Shown piece after piece: positions 27,246-38,200 of a DNA stretch of 64,000 nt. Position numbers and translations under genes: made by a program. The DNA is taken from positions 310,001 to 374,000 of the forward strand of contig NZ_KB893626.1 in the NCBI RefSeq assembly GCF_000374125.1, read 5' to 3'. The stretch's first letter is position 1. Each line of letters opens with the position of its first letter. This DNA is from Niabella aurantiaca DSM 17617. Its GTDB lineage: Bacteria; Bacteroidota; Bacteroidia; Chitinophagales; Chitinophagaceae. The notes beneath the pieces were generated by a model. That model was not told the DNA's origin. It saw only the letters and a program-made list of their open reading frames with translations, and searched no databases.

Positions 27246-30200
27246 ATGGATGCCTTTTTAACACACAATAGTGTCATTGACGATTATCGCAGCTACCTGA
27301 AATCTTTTTTATCCATTGCCGACGTAAGGATTCAGGAAGAAGTGCGGGGATCATTTGAAGGAGCCGGATTTATTCCCGAACCACTCATTCAATTTAATCC
27401 GGCTTATGTAGAGGGGCAATCGTTAGCGGACCTGGCCAGGGGAAGTAATGGTAAAATTAATAGCCAGCTACCCCAGGCGCTTGGTAACTACCGATTATTT
27501 CATCACCAGGTAGAAGCGCTACGTTTGGGTATTGAAGGAAAAGGATTTGTCGTAACCTCTGGTACCGGTTCTGGAAAATCACTCACCTATCTCTCCACAA
27601 TATTCAATGATATCTTGAACGCAGGCGCGGGTAAATCAAAAGGGATAAAGGCAATACTGGTTTATCCTATGAACGCCCTGATCAACTCACAGGAAGAAGA
27701 GATCAGGAAGTATGCAGACAATTATAAAAAGGCCTCAGATTTAGAATTCCCTGTCTCCTTTGCCAAATACACTGGCCAGGAAAAAGGAGAAGACAGGGAA
27801 CGCGTAGAACAAGAAGAACCAGATATTATATTAACCAACTACATGATGCTCGAGCTTATCATGACAAGAGCATCCGAATCTTGGCTGCGCACCTCGATAA
27901 AGAAAAGCCTGAAGTATTTAGTATTTGATGAGCTGCATACTTATAAAGGGCGGCAGGGTGCAGATGTAAGTATGCTTATCCGCAGGATACACAATCATTG
28001 TGAGCAACCGCTTATTTGTATCGGTACCTCTGCCACCATGGCATCACAGGGTTCTCCTGAAGAAAAAAAACAAGCTGTGGCCGCAGTAGCTACCAAAATA
28101 TTCGGCGCCGCCTATGCTTCAGCACAAATTATAGACGAACAGTTAAGAACCTGTACAGCAGGAAACCAACCCAATGCCATTGAACTGCGTAAAGCCGTGA
28201 TAGCCGGTATTGATTCCAATGCGGACGAAACAGTTTTTGTGCAGCACCCGCTTAGCAACTGGCTGGAACTGAATATAGCCTTATGGGATAATCAAGGCAA
28301 GCTGGAACGCGGCGTACCCCGATCTATTCCTGCTATGGCGCAAGCACTGAAGACAGCTACCGAAATTGAGGATACACTTGCTAGCAACACCATTAAAGAT
28401 CTTTTGCAATGGGCAGAAAAGCTCAATGAACGCAACCGGCCTTTTCGCAAATCCTATCTTCCCTTTCGCTTCCACCAGTTTATTGCACAAACCAGTACGG
28501 TAGCGGTAACCTTGGAATCGCGTGCACAGCGAAAGATCACCATACAGTCCGGGCGTTATGTAAAAGACGAAGAAGGGGAAAAATTACTCTACCCGCTGCT
28601 GTTCAGCCGCTACTCCGGCATCGACTTTATTTGTGTGGAAAAGGACACAAAGAACCAAGTATTAATGCCGCGCAACCCGGAAGCACCGATGGCCCTATAC
28701 ACACAAAAGGAACTAAAGGGTAATCAGCTCAATGAACACAACCTCCGTTTTGGTTACCTGTTGCTGGACGAGGGTGAAGCATTCTGGGATGATAATCTAT
28801 TGGATCTGGCACCTGAGAGTTGGCTGAATAATGCCGGTACTGAATTTTCATCGTATTATGAATGGCATATGCCACAACCGGTATATTTTAATTCTGCGGG
28901 CCAATACTCGCATCAGCCTCTTTATCCGTTAAAGGGTTATTATCTGCCGGTAAAACTCCGGGTAGATCCAACAGCGGGCATATTTTACGAAGATTCGAAA
29001 ACCAATGAAAATACAAAATTGATGAGCCTAGGGCATGAAGGTCGTGGTACCGCCACTACCATTATGTCGTACAGCATCGTAAAATCCCTACTGAAACAAC
29101 AGGAGGAAATACCCGATCAGAAACTGCTTAGTTTTACCGACAATCGGCAGGATGCTGCTTTACAAGCCGGGCACTTTAACGATTTTATTGCTACAGTCCG
29201 CCTGCGGGCTGGCTTGTATCAAGCAACGCAAAAAAATATAAATGGCTTGGATATCAATAATATCGCAGAGCGGGTATTGGATGAGTTAAAATTAAAGGAG
29301 GCAGATTATGCTAACCCTAATTTCATCGGCAAAGATCCTGATTTCCCGGAGCAGGAAAACGAAAAAGCTATCTGCACTTATATTCTTATACGCATTTTCC
29401 AAGATCTGAAAAAGGGTTGGCGTTACACCTTGCCTAACTTGGAGCAAACAGCTTTATTAAAAATAGATTATAATAGATTGGATAAGCTGAGTACAATGGA
29501 TGGGAAATTCCAGGGCATACAGTTACTGGATCAGGCTACACCGGAAAAAAGACAATATATACTGACCGAGCTCCTGAACTATTTCCGAACCAATTTTTCA
29601 ATCCATCATCGCTTGCTGATTGATGAAATCACGGAAGCAGAAAACCTGTTGCGCAACCGTCTGAATGAAAATAAACTCTGGGCACTGGATCATAATGAAA
29701 AGATAGACCGTCCTACATATATGGTTTCAATGAAGCCTGGACGCAGCACCCAAAGAGGTGTTTACTTTGCATCGATGGGCGCACGTTCCGGTATTGGTAA
29801 ATTTTTCAAACGTGAGTTTAGAGAAGCCGATATTCCCTGGCTAAATCAAAGTCAGTTCCGCGATTATATTGAACAGCTTTGCGATATATTAGTCAATACT
29901 ACTTTTCTTATACGAAAGGAGAACCTGCGGGGCGAGCGTGGTATGATCAATGGTTATTTACTGCGTTCGGACTGCTTGAGGTGGAAGCCGGGTGACGGAA
30001 GCACCGTAGCTACAGATCATACCCGTATGAATGCCTACCGACCGCTGAATCTATCACCTAACCCTTTTTTCCAGACACTTTACCAGACCGATTTTCAAAA
30101 ATTTGGCCGCGAGCTTATGGGCCGCGAACACACCGGGCAGCTCAGCGCACAAGACCGTATCAACCGGGAGACAGATTTCAGAACCGGTAAATTGGCCAGC

Positions 30201-32414
30201 CTATACTGCTCCCCAACCATGGAATTGGGGATCGATATTGCCAATCTCAATATTGTGCATATGCGTAATGTGCCGCCGAATCCCGCTAACTATGCACAAC
30301 GGAGTGGCCGTGCGGGCCGTAGCGGGCAAATGGCCCTGGTCATTACCTATTGCTCCGCATGGTCTCCGCATGACCAGAACTACTTCAAAGACGCAGGCAA
30401 AATGGTAGCAGGCTCTGTAGTCCCGCCGCGCATTGACCTGGCAAATGAAGAGTTGCTGAGCAGTCATTTCAATGCCTATATACTTATGGAGCTGGCGCTT
30501 AAAGAAATGCGCGCATCCGTATCAGACTTGCTGGATACCAGTAACGATCAGCTCATTACGGTAAAACCAGGCATTATAGCAGATATAGAACACCGCATAC
30601 ATAGGCAACAAGACACCTGGATTACCGAATTTAAAAAGGTGCTCCAAACCATTGCCCCGGCTTTGAGCAAAACCTGGTGGTATACCGATAACTGGCTCGA
30701 CCAACGAATCCACTCTTTTAAAGATCGATTTATTAATGCCTTTGATCGCTGGATCTATTTGTACAAGGCCGCCCGGAAAATGATAACCGAAGCACGTGCC
30801 ATCCTGGATGATATTACTATTAAGCAAGACAGCGATTTATATAAAGATGCCAAAAGAAGACATGCTGCGGGCTTAAACCAACAGGAGCTGTTAACCACAA
30901 ACAAAGAAATCGGAAGCGAATCAGAATTTTATGTTTTTCGCTACCTGGCCGCTGAAGGATTTTTGCCGGGTTATAATTTTACCCGCTTGCCAGTGCGGAC
31001 TTTTGTAGGCTATAAACATGCCGGCCAGGGAGAATATATTTCCCGAGCCAAAGGTGTTGCGCTTAGAGAGTTTGCCCCGCAAAATATACTGTATCACAAT
31101 GGCAGTAAGTACGAAGTAAACCGGATGAACTTGCTCAACCCGAAAGAGCAGCAACGAAAAATAAAAATCTCTCATGATACCGGCTATGCTTTTCTGGATG
31201 ATGAAGCCGAATGGGCCAATAATGACCCAATAACCCATATTGAATTAAAAGGGAACAATATGGAGTATAAAAATACGCTCATTGAATTAAGTGAGACCGA
31301 AGCCCGGCCCAGAGAGCGGATATCTTGTATTGAAGAAGAGCGTTCTTCCAAAGGATATACAATAGAGGAATACTTCCATTATGCTTCGGGTATAGAACAT
31401 TGCAAAGAAACTGTTGTCAAAAAAGCAGGGGCAGCATTGCTAAAGTTGATTTATGGCCAGTCCACCGATCTTATTTCACTCAACCGGCAGGCAAAACGCG
31501 CCACCAGAGAAGGATTTGCGCTGGATACCCGAAACGGTAAGTGGCTAACTCAAAAGGATCTGGAAGACCCAGATACGCTTGCCGCTAAAAGTGATGTATT
31601 ACTCTTTGTAAAAGAAACAGCAGATACTTTATACTTGCAGCCCCTTGCCAATTTAAAATTACAGCCGGAACAGATCATCAGTTTAAGCTATGCATTAAAA
31701 CGGGCTATTGAACTCCAATACCAGGTAGAAAGCAGCGAAATAGGGATCAGTATTATGGGACACCCTGATGCCCCTAACCTGCTTATCTATGAAGCAGCGC
31801 AAGGCAGCCTGGGCATATTATCGCAATTGATAACAGAACCCGTACAACTAAAAGAACTGTTTACGACAGCGTATAAAGCTATGCACTTTGACCCGGAAAC
31901 ACGCACGGAAACGGCTCATGGGAAAACATTGCCCCGCGCTTCCTACGAAGATTTGTTATCCTACTACAATCAGCGTCATCATGATATCCTGGACCGGCAC
32001 GCTATAAAAGAGCCTCTCGAATACCTGATGGATTGTGAAGTATCGCAGTTGAATGATGGTAATGACTATGAACAGCAATACCAGGCATTGCTACAAGCCT
32101 ATGACAGAAATAGCCATTCCGAGCTTCCACTGTTAAAGCATCTCTACCAACATAAGCTGGCGCTGCCTCATAAAGCACAAGTAAATATGAAAGATTTCTA
32201 CATCAGCGCAGACTTTATCTACAATACTACAAATGGACCTGTGTTGATCTTTTGTGACGGAAGTGTGCACGATCAAGCCGAAGTTCAGTCACAAGACGCC
32301 CATAAACGGAATCTGCTCAAAGATGCGGGTTATGACGTACTCGTATGGCATTATCAAACGCCAATAGAAGATTTTATTAATACACGGAAAGACATTTTCA
32401 AAAAACAAGGATAA
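27246..32414 (+). CDS. DEAD/DEAH helicase with DUF1998-type region and nuclease-like C-terminus
   Basis: The 1722-aa protein is a superfamily 2 helicase: Walker A TGSGKS at 107-112, DELH at 228-231, motif III GTSATM, and motif VI QRSGRAGRSG near 1020. The PTMELGIDIANL block and the later long region resemble helicases with a DUF1998 domain, such as DruE of Druantia and fused DrmA/DrmB of DISARM. The last 60 residues contain FCDGSVHD, a D..KR pair and GYDVLVWHY, a pattern like Vsr/PD-(D/E)XK nucleases. It is the first gene of a tight operon with a SNF2 helicase and a DNA methyltransferase, so antiphage defence is inferred. Confidence 0.85.
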   Translation: MDAFLTHNSVIDDYRSYLKSFLSIADVRIQEEVRGSFEGAGFIPEPLIQFNPAYVEGQSLADLARGSNGKINSQLPQALGNYRLFHHQVEALRLGIEGKGFVVTSGTGSGKSLTYLSTIFNDILNAGAGKSKGIKAILVYPMNALINSQEEEIRKYADNYKKASDLEFPVSFAKYTGQEKGEDRERVEQEEPDIILTNYMMLELIMTRASESWLRTSIKKSLKYLVFDELHTYKGRQGADVSMLIRRIHNHCEQPLICIGTSATMASQGSPEEKKQAVAAVATKIFGAAYASAQIIDEQLRTCTAGNQPNAIELRKAVIAGIDSNADETVFVQHPLSNWLELNIALWDNQGKLERGVPRSIPAMAQALKTATEIEDTLASNTIKDLLQWAEKLNERNRPFRKSYLPFRFHQFIAQTSTVAVTLESRAQRKITIQSGRYVKDEEGEKLLYPLLFSRYSGIDFICVEKDTKNQVLMPRNPEAPMALYTQKELKGNQLNEHNLRFGYLLLDEGEAFWDDNLLDLAPESWLNNAGTEFSSYYEWHMPQPVYFNSAGQYSHQPLYPLKGYYLPVKLRVDPTAGIFYEDSKTNENTKLMSLGHEGRGTATTIMSYSIVKSLLKQQEEIPDQKLLSFTDNRQDAALQAGHFNDFIATVRLRAGLYQATQKNINGLDINNIAERVLDELKLKEADYANPNFIGKDPDFPEQENEKAICTYILIRIFQDLKKGWRYTLPNLEQTALLKIDYNRLDKLSTMDGKFQGIQLLDQATPEKRQYILTELLNYFRTNFSIHHRLLIDEITEAENLLRNRLNENKLWALDHNEKIDRPTYMVSMKPGRSTQRGVYFASMGARSGIGKFFKREFREADIPWLNQSQFRDYIEQLCDILVNTTFLIRKENLRGERGMINGYLLRSDCLRWKPGDGSTVATDHTRMNAYRPLNLSPNPFFQTLYQTDFQKFGRELMGREHTGQLSAQDRINRETDFRTGKLASLYCSPTMELGIDIANLNIVHMRNVPPNPANYAQRSGRAGRSGQMALVITYCSAWSPHDQNYFKDAGKMVAGSVVPPRIDLANEELLSSHFNAYILMELALKEMRASVSDLLDTSNDQLITVKPGIIADIEHRIHRQQDTWITEFKKVLQTIAPALSKTWWYTDNWLDQRIHSFKDRFINAFDRWIYLYKAARKMITEARAILDDITIKQDSDLYKDAKRRHAAGLNQQELLTTNKEIGSESEFYVFRYLAAEGFLPGYNFTRLPVRTFVGYKHAGQGEYISRAKGVALREFAPQNILYHNGSKYEVNRMNLLNPKEQQRKIKISHDTGYAFLDDEAEWANNDPITHIELKGNNMEYKNTLIELSETEARPRERISCIEEERSSKGYTIEEYFHYASGIEHCKETVVKKAGAALLKLIYGQSTDLISLNRQAKRATREGFALDTRNGKWLTQKDLEDPDTLAAKSDVLLFVKETADTLYLQPLANLKLQPEQIISLSYALKRAIELQYQVESSEIGISIMGHPDAPNLLIYEAAQGSLGILSQLITEPVQLKELFTTAYKAMHFDPETRTETAHGKTLPRASYEDLLSYYNQRHHDILDRHAIKEPLEYLMDCEVSQLNDGNDYEQQYQALLQAYDRNSHSELPLLKHLYQHKLALPHKAQVNMKDFYISADFIYNTTNGPVLIFCDGSVHDQAEVQSQDAHKRNLLKDAGYDVLVWHYQTPIEDFINTRKDIFKKQG

Positions 32415-32415
32415 A

Positions 32416-35241
32416 ATGCCCGCGACAACCGAACACAAGCCCGGCACCCTGGTGCATTATCGCCAAAGAGACTGGATGGTACTTCCATCCGACAATGATG
32501 ACCTGCTTTGCATACGCCCCTTGGGCGGTTCCGAAGAAGAAACAACTGCAATTTATCTGCCATTACAACTGCCTTCTGAAAAAGTGACCTCGGCTAGGTT
32601 TCCGGAACCACAGGCAACCGATATCGGATCGTTTCATACGGCCAAAATGCTCTATGACGCCTTTCGCTTATCCTTTCGCAATGCTGCCGGTCCTTTTCGT
32701 TGCATGGGCAAGCTTTCCTTCCGGCCCAGGGCTTACCAGTTGGTGCCTCTGGTGATGGCGCTCCGGCAGGAAACCACCCGGCTTTTGATTGCGGATGATG
32801 TGGGTATCGGGAAAACAGTAGAAGCGCTTATTATCCTGAAAGAGTTTATGGAGCGCGGTGAAGTAAAGCGTTTTGCCGTTATATGCCCGCCCCATCTTTG
32901 TGAGCAATGGCAGCAGGAATTAAAAGACAAACTGGATATTGAAGCCGAGATTATACGATCCAGCACTGTCGCTATGCTGGACAGGCAATTGCCTGACGAC
33001 AGAAGTGTTTTTTATCACATACCTTTCCAGGTAATATCCATTGATTATATCAAAGCTGACAAACGACGGGGTATTTTTTTAAACGATTGTCCGGAATTTG
33101 TAATTGTTGATGAAGCGCATACCTGTGCCTTGCCAGAGGGGTCAAAGAGCAAGACACAGCAGCAACGGCATTTTTTATTAAATGATATAGCTAAAAACAA
33201 CGACCGGCAACTGATACTCCTTACTGCCACCCCACATAGTGGAAAGGACAAGGAATTTGCGTCCTTGCTGGGATTGCTCAGACCTGAATTCGACGGGCTG
33301 CAGTTTGATAAGCTGGAACAAAAACAAAGAGAAAAGATTGCCCGGCATTACATACAGCGTAAGCGCAAAAACATTCGCCACTGGCTCAATGAAGACACCA
33401 GCTTCCCAGAAAGAGATTCCAAAGAAGTAGGTTTTGCCTTAAGTAACGAGTATCAATACTTCTACAATAGCTTGTTACAGTTTGCAAGGGGTATTTCTGC
33501 GGGACAAACCCAAAATGAGCAGACCAAGCTATTACGTTCCTGGGCGGCGATTTCCCTAATAAAAGGCGCCATGAGTAGTCCGGCTATGGCCGTAGAAATG
33601 TTGCAAAAACGTAAAGAAAAGCTGGATACCCTTTCCCTGAACGACTGGACAGCAAGTACAGAAAGCAGTCTTAGTATTTTCGAGAACCTGGAACAGGTCG
33701 AAGATATGCCCCGCCAGGAATTGGTAGAAGCAATCGCTTCCACCACAGCAGAAAAAGCAAATGTAGAAGAGCTATACCAGCAGGCAGAAGCGCTATACCA
33801 AGCCCAATCCGATCAAAAAATAGACGCGACCATAAAACTGATAAAGCAATGGCTGAAAGAAGGATTTGATCCTATTATATTTTGCCACTACATTCCTACT
33901 GCAAACTATGTTGCTGAAAAGCTAAAATTAGCCCTGCCAAAGCATGTACACATAGAAGCTATCACCTCCGAGCTGGCCGATGAACAACGTCGCGAGCGAA
34001 TTGAAATCATGTCCCGCTCGGATCGCCGGGTGCTCGTAGCTACGGACTGTTTAAGTGAAGGAATCAATCTTCAGGAGCAATTTACCGCCATACTACATTA
34101 CGACCTTCCCTGGAACCCCAATCGTATTGAACAGCGAGAAGGCCGTGTAGACCGTTTTGGACAAGCGGCTCCAACCGTAAAAACATATATATTGTACGGA
34201 GAGAATAATGAAATGGACCTGTTCATTCTCGAAGTGCTCATCCGCAAAGTAAGAGAAATACAACGTTCAACCGGCGTTTCCATTACTATTGGTGCAGAAA
34301 GCAAATCCATTATGACCGAAGCCGCGCAAAGACTGTTACGCAGCGACCGGAAACATGGCGCTACCCAACAACAGCTTTTCCAGGATACGGAGGAGGTCAT
34401 TACAAACGAACTGGAACAGGCCCGTAAACGAGGAGAAAATATACGCAGTATTTTTGCGCACGAAACCATCGACCAGGAGGCCATTAAAACCGACTTGCTG
34501 CAGGTGGATGAAGCGATCGGAGACTTACAAACCCTGGAACATTTTGTAAGCGGAGCAATACAGCAATTGGGTGGCGTTTGCCAACCGGACGGAGCAGATG
34601 GGTATAGGCTGCAATTGGATAATTTACCTACCCACATACAAGCTTGCTTTAAAGATCCGTCCCTGGTCAAAATCAGCTTTTCATCACCTACCCCCAAAGG
34701 ATATACTTATGTAGGTCGCAATCATAAATTTACAGAATTGCTCTGCCAGTTTCTCATAGCGCTATCCTTTGAACCAAGAGATAGCTATGGTAAAATAGCC
34801 AGGGTATGCGAAGTGCAAACCAATAGCGTAAATACCAAAACGGTACTCGTTATGTTCCGGGTACGCAACGTGATCAAAGAAGTAAATGCCGCAAGAGAAA
34901 GTATAGCAGAAGAAATGTACCTATGGGGCTACAAAAGCGCCGATACTAAGATGGAAACACTTGACTTTGCAACTGCAAAAAACCTGCTGCTGCATGCACA
35001 AAGTTTAAGCAACCTTTCCCTTGACCGACAGCAGCAGGATATTGCTATGGAACTGAAACGCTTCGAGAGCCTAAAACCGCAATTTATGGAGCTGGCTAAC
35101 CTGCGCGCCGATCAGTTGGTGGCCGCACATGGCCGCTTTAAAACACTGGTAGGCGGCCGGCGGTATGAGAAAGCTACCCCGGTATTGCCCCCTGATGTAA
35201 TGGGAGTATACCTTTTAATGCCAAAACCCCAAGACCTGTAA
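32416..35241 (+). CDS. SNF2-family helicase of the defence operon
   Basis: The 941-aa Swi2/Snf2-type ATPase has Walker A in ADDVGIGKTVEA (about 126-137), motif II VDEAH at 231-235, motif III TATPHSG, and C-terminal helicase motifs CLSEGINLQ and EGRVDRFGQ (about 575). A long C-terminal region has no recognised domain. Its start is one base after the stop of the upstream helicase. It resembles DrmD, the SNF2 helicase of class 1 DISARM, in size and position beside a large adenine methyltransferase. It presumably translocates on DNA as part of the defence complex. Confidence 0.87.
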   Translation: MPATTEHKPGTLVHYRQRDWMVLPSDNDDLLCIRPLGGSEEETTAIYLPLQLPSEKVTSARFPEPQATDIGSFHTAKMLYDAFRLSFRNAAGPFRCMGKLSFRPRAYQLVPLVMALRQETTRLLIADDVGIGKTVEALIILKEFMERGEVKRFAVICPPHLCEQWQQELKDKLDIEAEIIRSSTVAMLDRQLPDDRSVFYHIPFQVISIDYIKADKRRGIFLNDCPEFVIVDEAHTCALPEGSKSKTQQQRHFLLNDIAKNNDRQLILLTATPHSGKDKEFASLLGLLRPEFDGLQFDKLEQKQREKIARHYIQRKRKNIRHWLNEDTSFPERDSKEVGFALSNEYQYFYNSLLQFARGISAGQTQNEQTKLLRSWAAISLIKGAMSSPAMAVEMLQKRKEKLDTLSLNDWTASTESSLSIFENLEQVEDMPRQELVEAIASTTAEKANVEELYQQAEALYQAQSDQKIDATIKLIKQWLKEGFDPIIFCHYIPTANYVAEKLKLALPKHVHIEAITSELADEQRRERIEIMSRSDRRVLVATDCLSEGINLQEQFTAILHYDLPWNPNRIEQREGRVDRFGQAAPTVKTYILYGENNEMDLFILEVLIRKVREIQRSTGVSITIGAESKSIMTEAAQRLLRSDRKHGATQQQLFQDTEEVITNELEQARKRGENIRSIFAHETIDQEAIKTDLLQVDEAIGDLQTLEHFVSGAIQQLGGVCQPDGADGYRLQLDNLPTHIQACFKDPSLVKISFSSPTPKGYTYVGRNHKFTELLCQFLIALSFEPRDSYGKIARVCEVQTNSVNTKTVLVMFRVRNVIKEVNAARESIAEEMYLWGYKSADTKMETLDFATAKNLLLHAQSLSNLSLDRQQQDIAMELKRFESLKPQFMELANLRADQLVAAHGRFKTLVGGRRYEKATPVLPPDVMGVYLLMPKPQDL

Positions 35242-35243
35242 CC

Positions 35244-38200
35244 ATGACATTTTCCGCTATTCATATACAAGGAAACATGATCAGCAGCGAAGTGCTGGAT
35301 AAAATACGGACAGAAGACATCCGGTTCCAGGCTGCGAAAGATTTTAAGCTAAGCGCTCATACACCCGTAAGAGACGAGATCAGTATAGCCTGGTCCCTGG
35401 CTCTGTCACACTGGGAAGTATTTAAAAAGAAGAAAGAACAGCTTTCAGAAACAGATTCCGGCACCTCCGACACCAGGAAATACTGGATGCTGCCGTTAAT
35501 GAACCTGTTAGGTTTTGAATTGAGCAGCGCCACGGCAGAAACCCTCAATAATAAAACCTATGCGATCAGTCACCGAGCGACTAACCTAGATGGATTCCCC
35601 ATACATATAGTGGGCGTGCAGCAATCATTAGATAAACGTTCCGAAACCGGCGGGCCACGGCTTTCGCCCCATGCCCTCACCCAGGAATACCTGAATAACC
35701 AGGAACATCTGTATGCCCTGGTCAGTAATGGTAAATTTTTACGATTACTGAGAGATGCTACCCGCTTAAGTCGTTTCAGTTATCTGGAATTCAACCTGGA
35801 GCAAATCATGGAGGAGCAGCTATATGCAGAATTTGCGCTGCTGTTTCGCTTGCTTCATGCCAGCCGTATGCCGCAGAAAATGGATACCGGTGCCGATAGC
35901 ATACTTGAGTATTACCACCAGGAAGCCCTTGCCCATGGCAGCCGCATCCGGGAAAAGCTAAGCGAAGCTGTAGAGCAATCCATCAAGGAAATTGCAAATA
36001 GTTTTCTGAAGCATCAGGCCAACGAAAGCCTGCGACAGGCAATAGCAGCGCATGCAATAACCGCAAAAGACTATTACATCAGCAATCTTCGGTTGATTTA
36101 TCGCATTCTTTTTTTAATGGTTATTGAAGACCGGAAGCTGGTTTATCCTGAAACCAGGGATGCGGAACTGGAAGCCCTACGCAAAATCTATTACGCGAAT
36201 TATAGCGTACAACGTATTACCGCTTTAGCAGGTAAAAAAGTATTCGTAGAGCCCGAAAAAAATGATCTCTGGCTATCGCTCCAAACCTGTTTTGCACTTT
36301 TTGAGCATAAAGAATACGGAAAGACACTGGGTATTGCACCCTTAGGTTCTGGATTATTTGCCCCCGAAGCGCTGCGCAGCCTTACCGGGCAGATGCTGAG
36401 CAACCAGCACCTGCTAAGCATACTACGCCGGCTCACCACATTTAAAAACGCGACTGGCCAATGGGTAAGGGTAAACTATGCAGACCTGGATGTAGAAGAG
36501 TTTGGTTCCGTGTATGAAGGGCTATTGGAATACGAACCTGATTTCAGCGCAGGGACCTTTATCTTTAAAGCGGGCAGCGGGCGACGGGATAGCGGCAGCC
36601 ATTACACACCGGAAGAACTGGTAAAACCACTGATACAGCACTCCCTGGAACACCTGATACAAGAACGATTAAAAGTCTCCAACCCTGAAGCCGCGTTATT
36701 GTCCCTGAAAATATGTGATGTTGCCTGCGGCAGCGGGCATATATTGTTATCTGCCGCCAGGAAGATAGGCTTCGAGCTGGCGCGTATTCGCAGCGGAGAA
36801 GACCAGCCATCGCCATCCGTATTGCGTCATGCTATTGGCGATGCGATCCGGCATTGCATTTATGGAGTAGATAAAAATCCGCTGGCGGTAGAGCTTTGTA
36901 AAGTGGCCATGTGGCTCGAAGCCCATGAGCCGGGACAACCCCTCAACTTCCTGGATCACCACATCAAATGCGGCGATGCTATCCTGGGCCTGGCACATAG
37001 GGAAGAATTGGAAAAGGGTATCGCAGACGAGGCGTTTAAAACTCTTGCCGGCGACGAAAAGGAAATTGCCGCCGCCTTATTAAAAAAGAACAAGCAAGAA
37101 CGAAAAAAATACAACGCGAGCAATACCGCACAGCAGTTGACCATTGATCAGCAGGTGGATACTACATTACAGGAATCCATGGCAGAATATAAAGCCTTTA
37201 GTCGATTGCCGGAAACTAGTCCTGAAGAAATTGCCCGTAAAGTAAAAGCCTATAAAAAATTCATTGACGGTAAAGGATATATTTTCCTGAAAGCCCTTGC
37301 CGATCTGCAGGTAGCTCAGTTTTTCATTCCAAAAACCACAAGCAACAAAGAAAAATTCGTTACAGATGCAGAATACAGGCTTATCCTAAGCGGGTATAAG
37401 AGTTGGCAAAGCACGCAGGTAGCCAGAGCCACCGTAGCAGCCCAGGAGCACCATTTCTTTCACTGGTTCATCGAGTTTCCAGAAGTATTTAGCGAAGGTG
37501 GATTTGACTGCATTCTGGGTAATCCGCCGTTTTTAGGCGGTCAAAAACTGACCGGTACCTTTGGTGACGCCTTCCTGGAATTTATCAAATACGAATATGC
37601 CCCAATTGGCGCCGTGGATCTGGTTACCTATTTTTTTAGACGCATATTCAGTATAATAAAAAAAGACGGATTCCAGTCCCTTATCTCTACCAATACCATT
37701 GCACAAGGTAAGGCCAGAGAAGGTGGCCTGGACGTTATTAAAGAAAGAGGCGGCGCTATTAACCATGCCGTAAGAAGTATGCGTTGGCCGGGTGAAGCTG
37801 CCGTAGAAGTATCGCTGGTGACCATTACCAAAAGAGCCTGGAACAAAAAGTACTTCCTGGACAACAAAGAGGTACAAACCATTACTCCCTATCTGGATGA
37901 TTCCCTGGTGATAGGAAATCCATTTCCTCTGAAGCAGAATGCAGGCAAAAGTTTTCAAGGCAGCATTGTGTTGGGAAAGGGCTTCATACTCTCGCCAGAT
38001 GAGGCTGAGGCGCTTATTGCCAAAGATCCGCGAAATAGAGAAGTTTTATTTCCCTATCTGAATGGTGACGACCTAAACAATGACCCACAGCAGCAATCGT
38101 CTCGTTGGGTAATCAATTTCTTTGACTGGCCGGAAGAGAAAGCTCGTAGCTATCCGGATTGTTTCGAGATTATAGAACGCCTAGTGAAACCAGAAAGACA

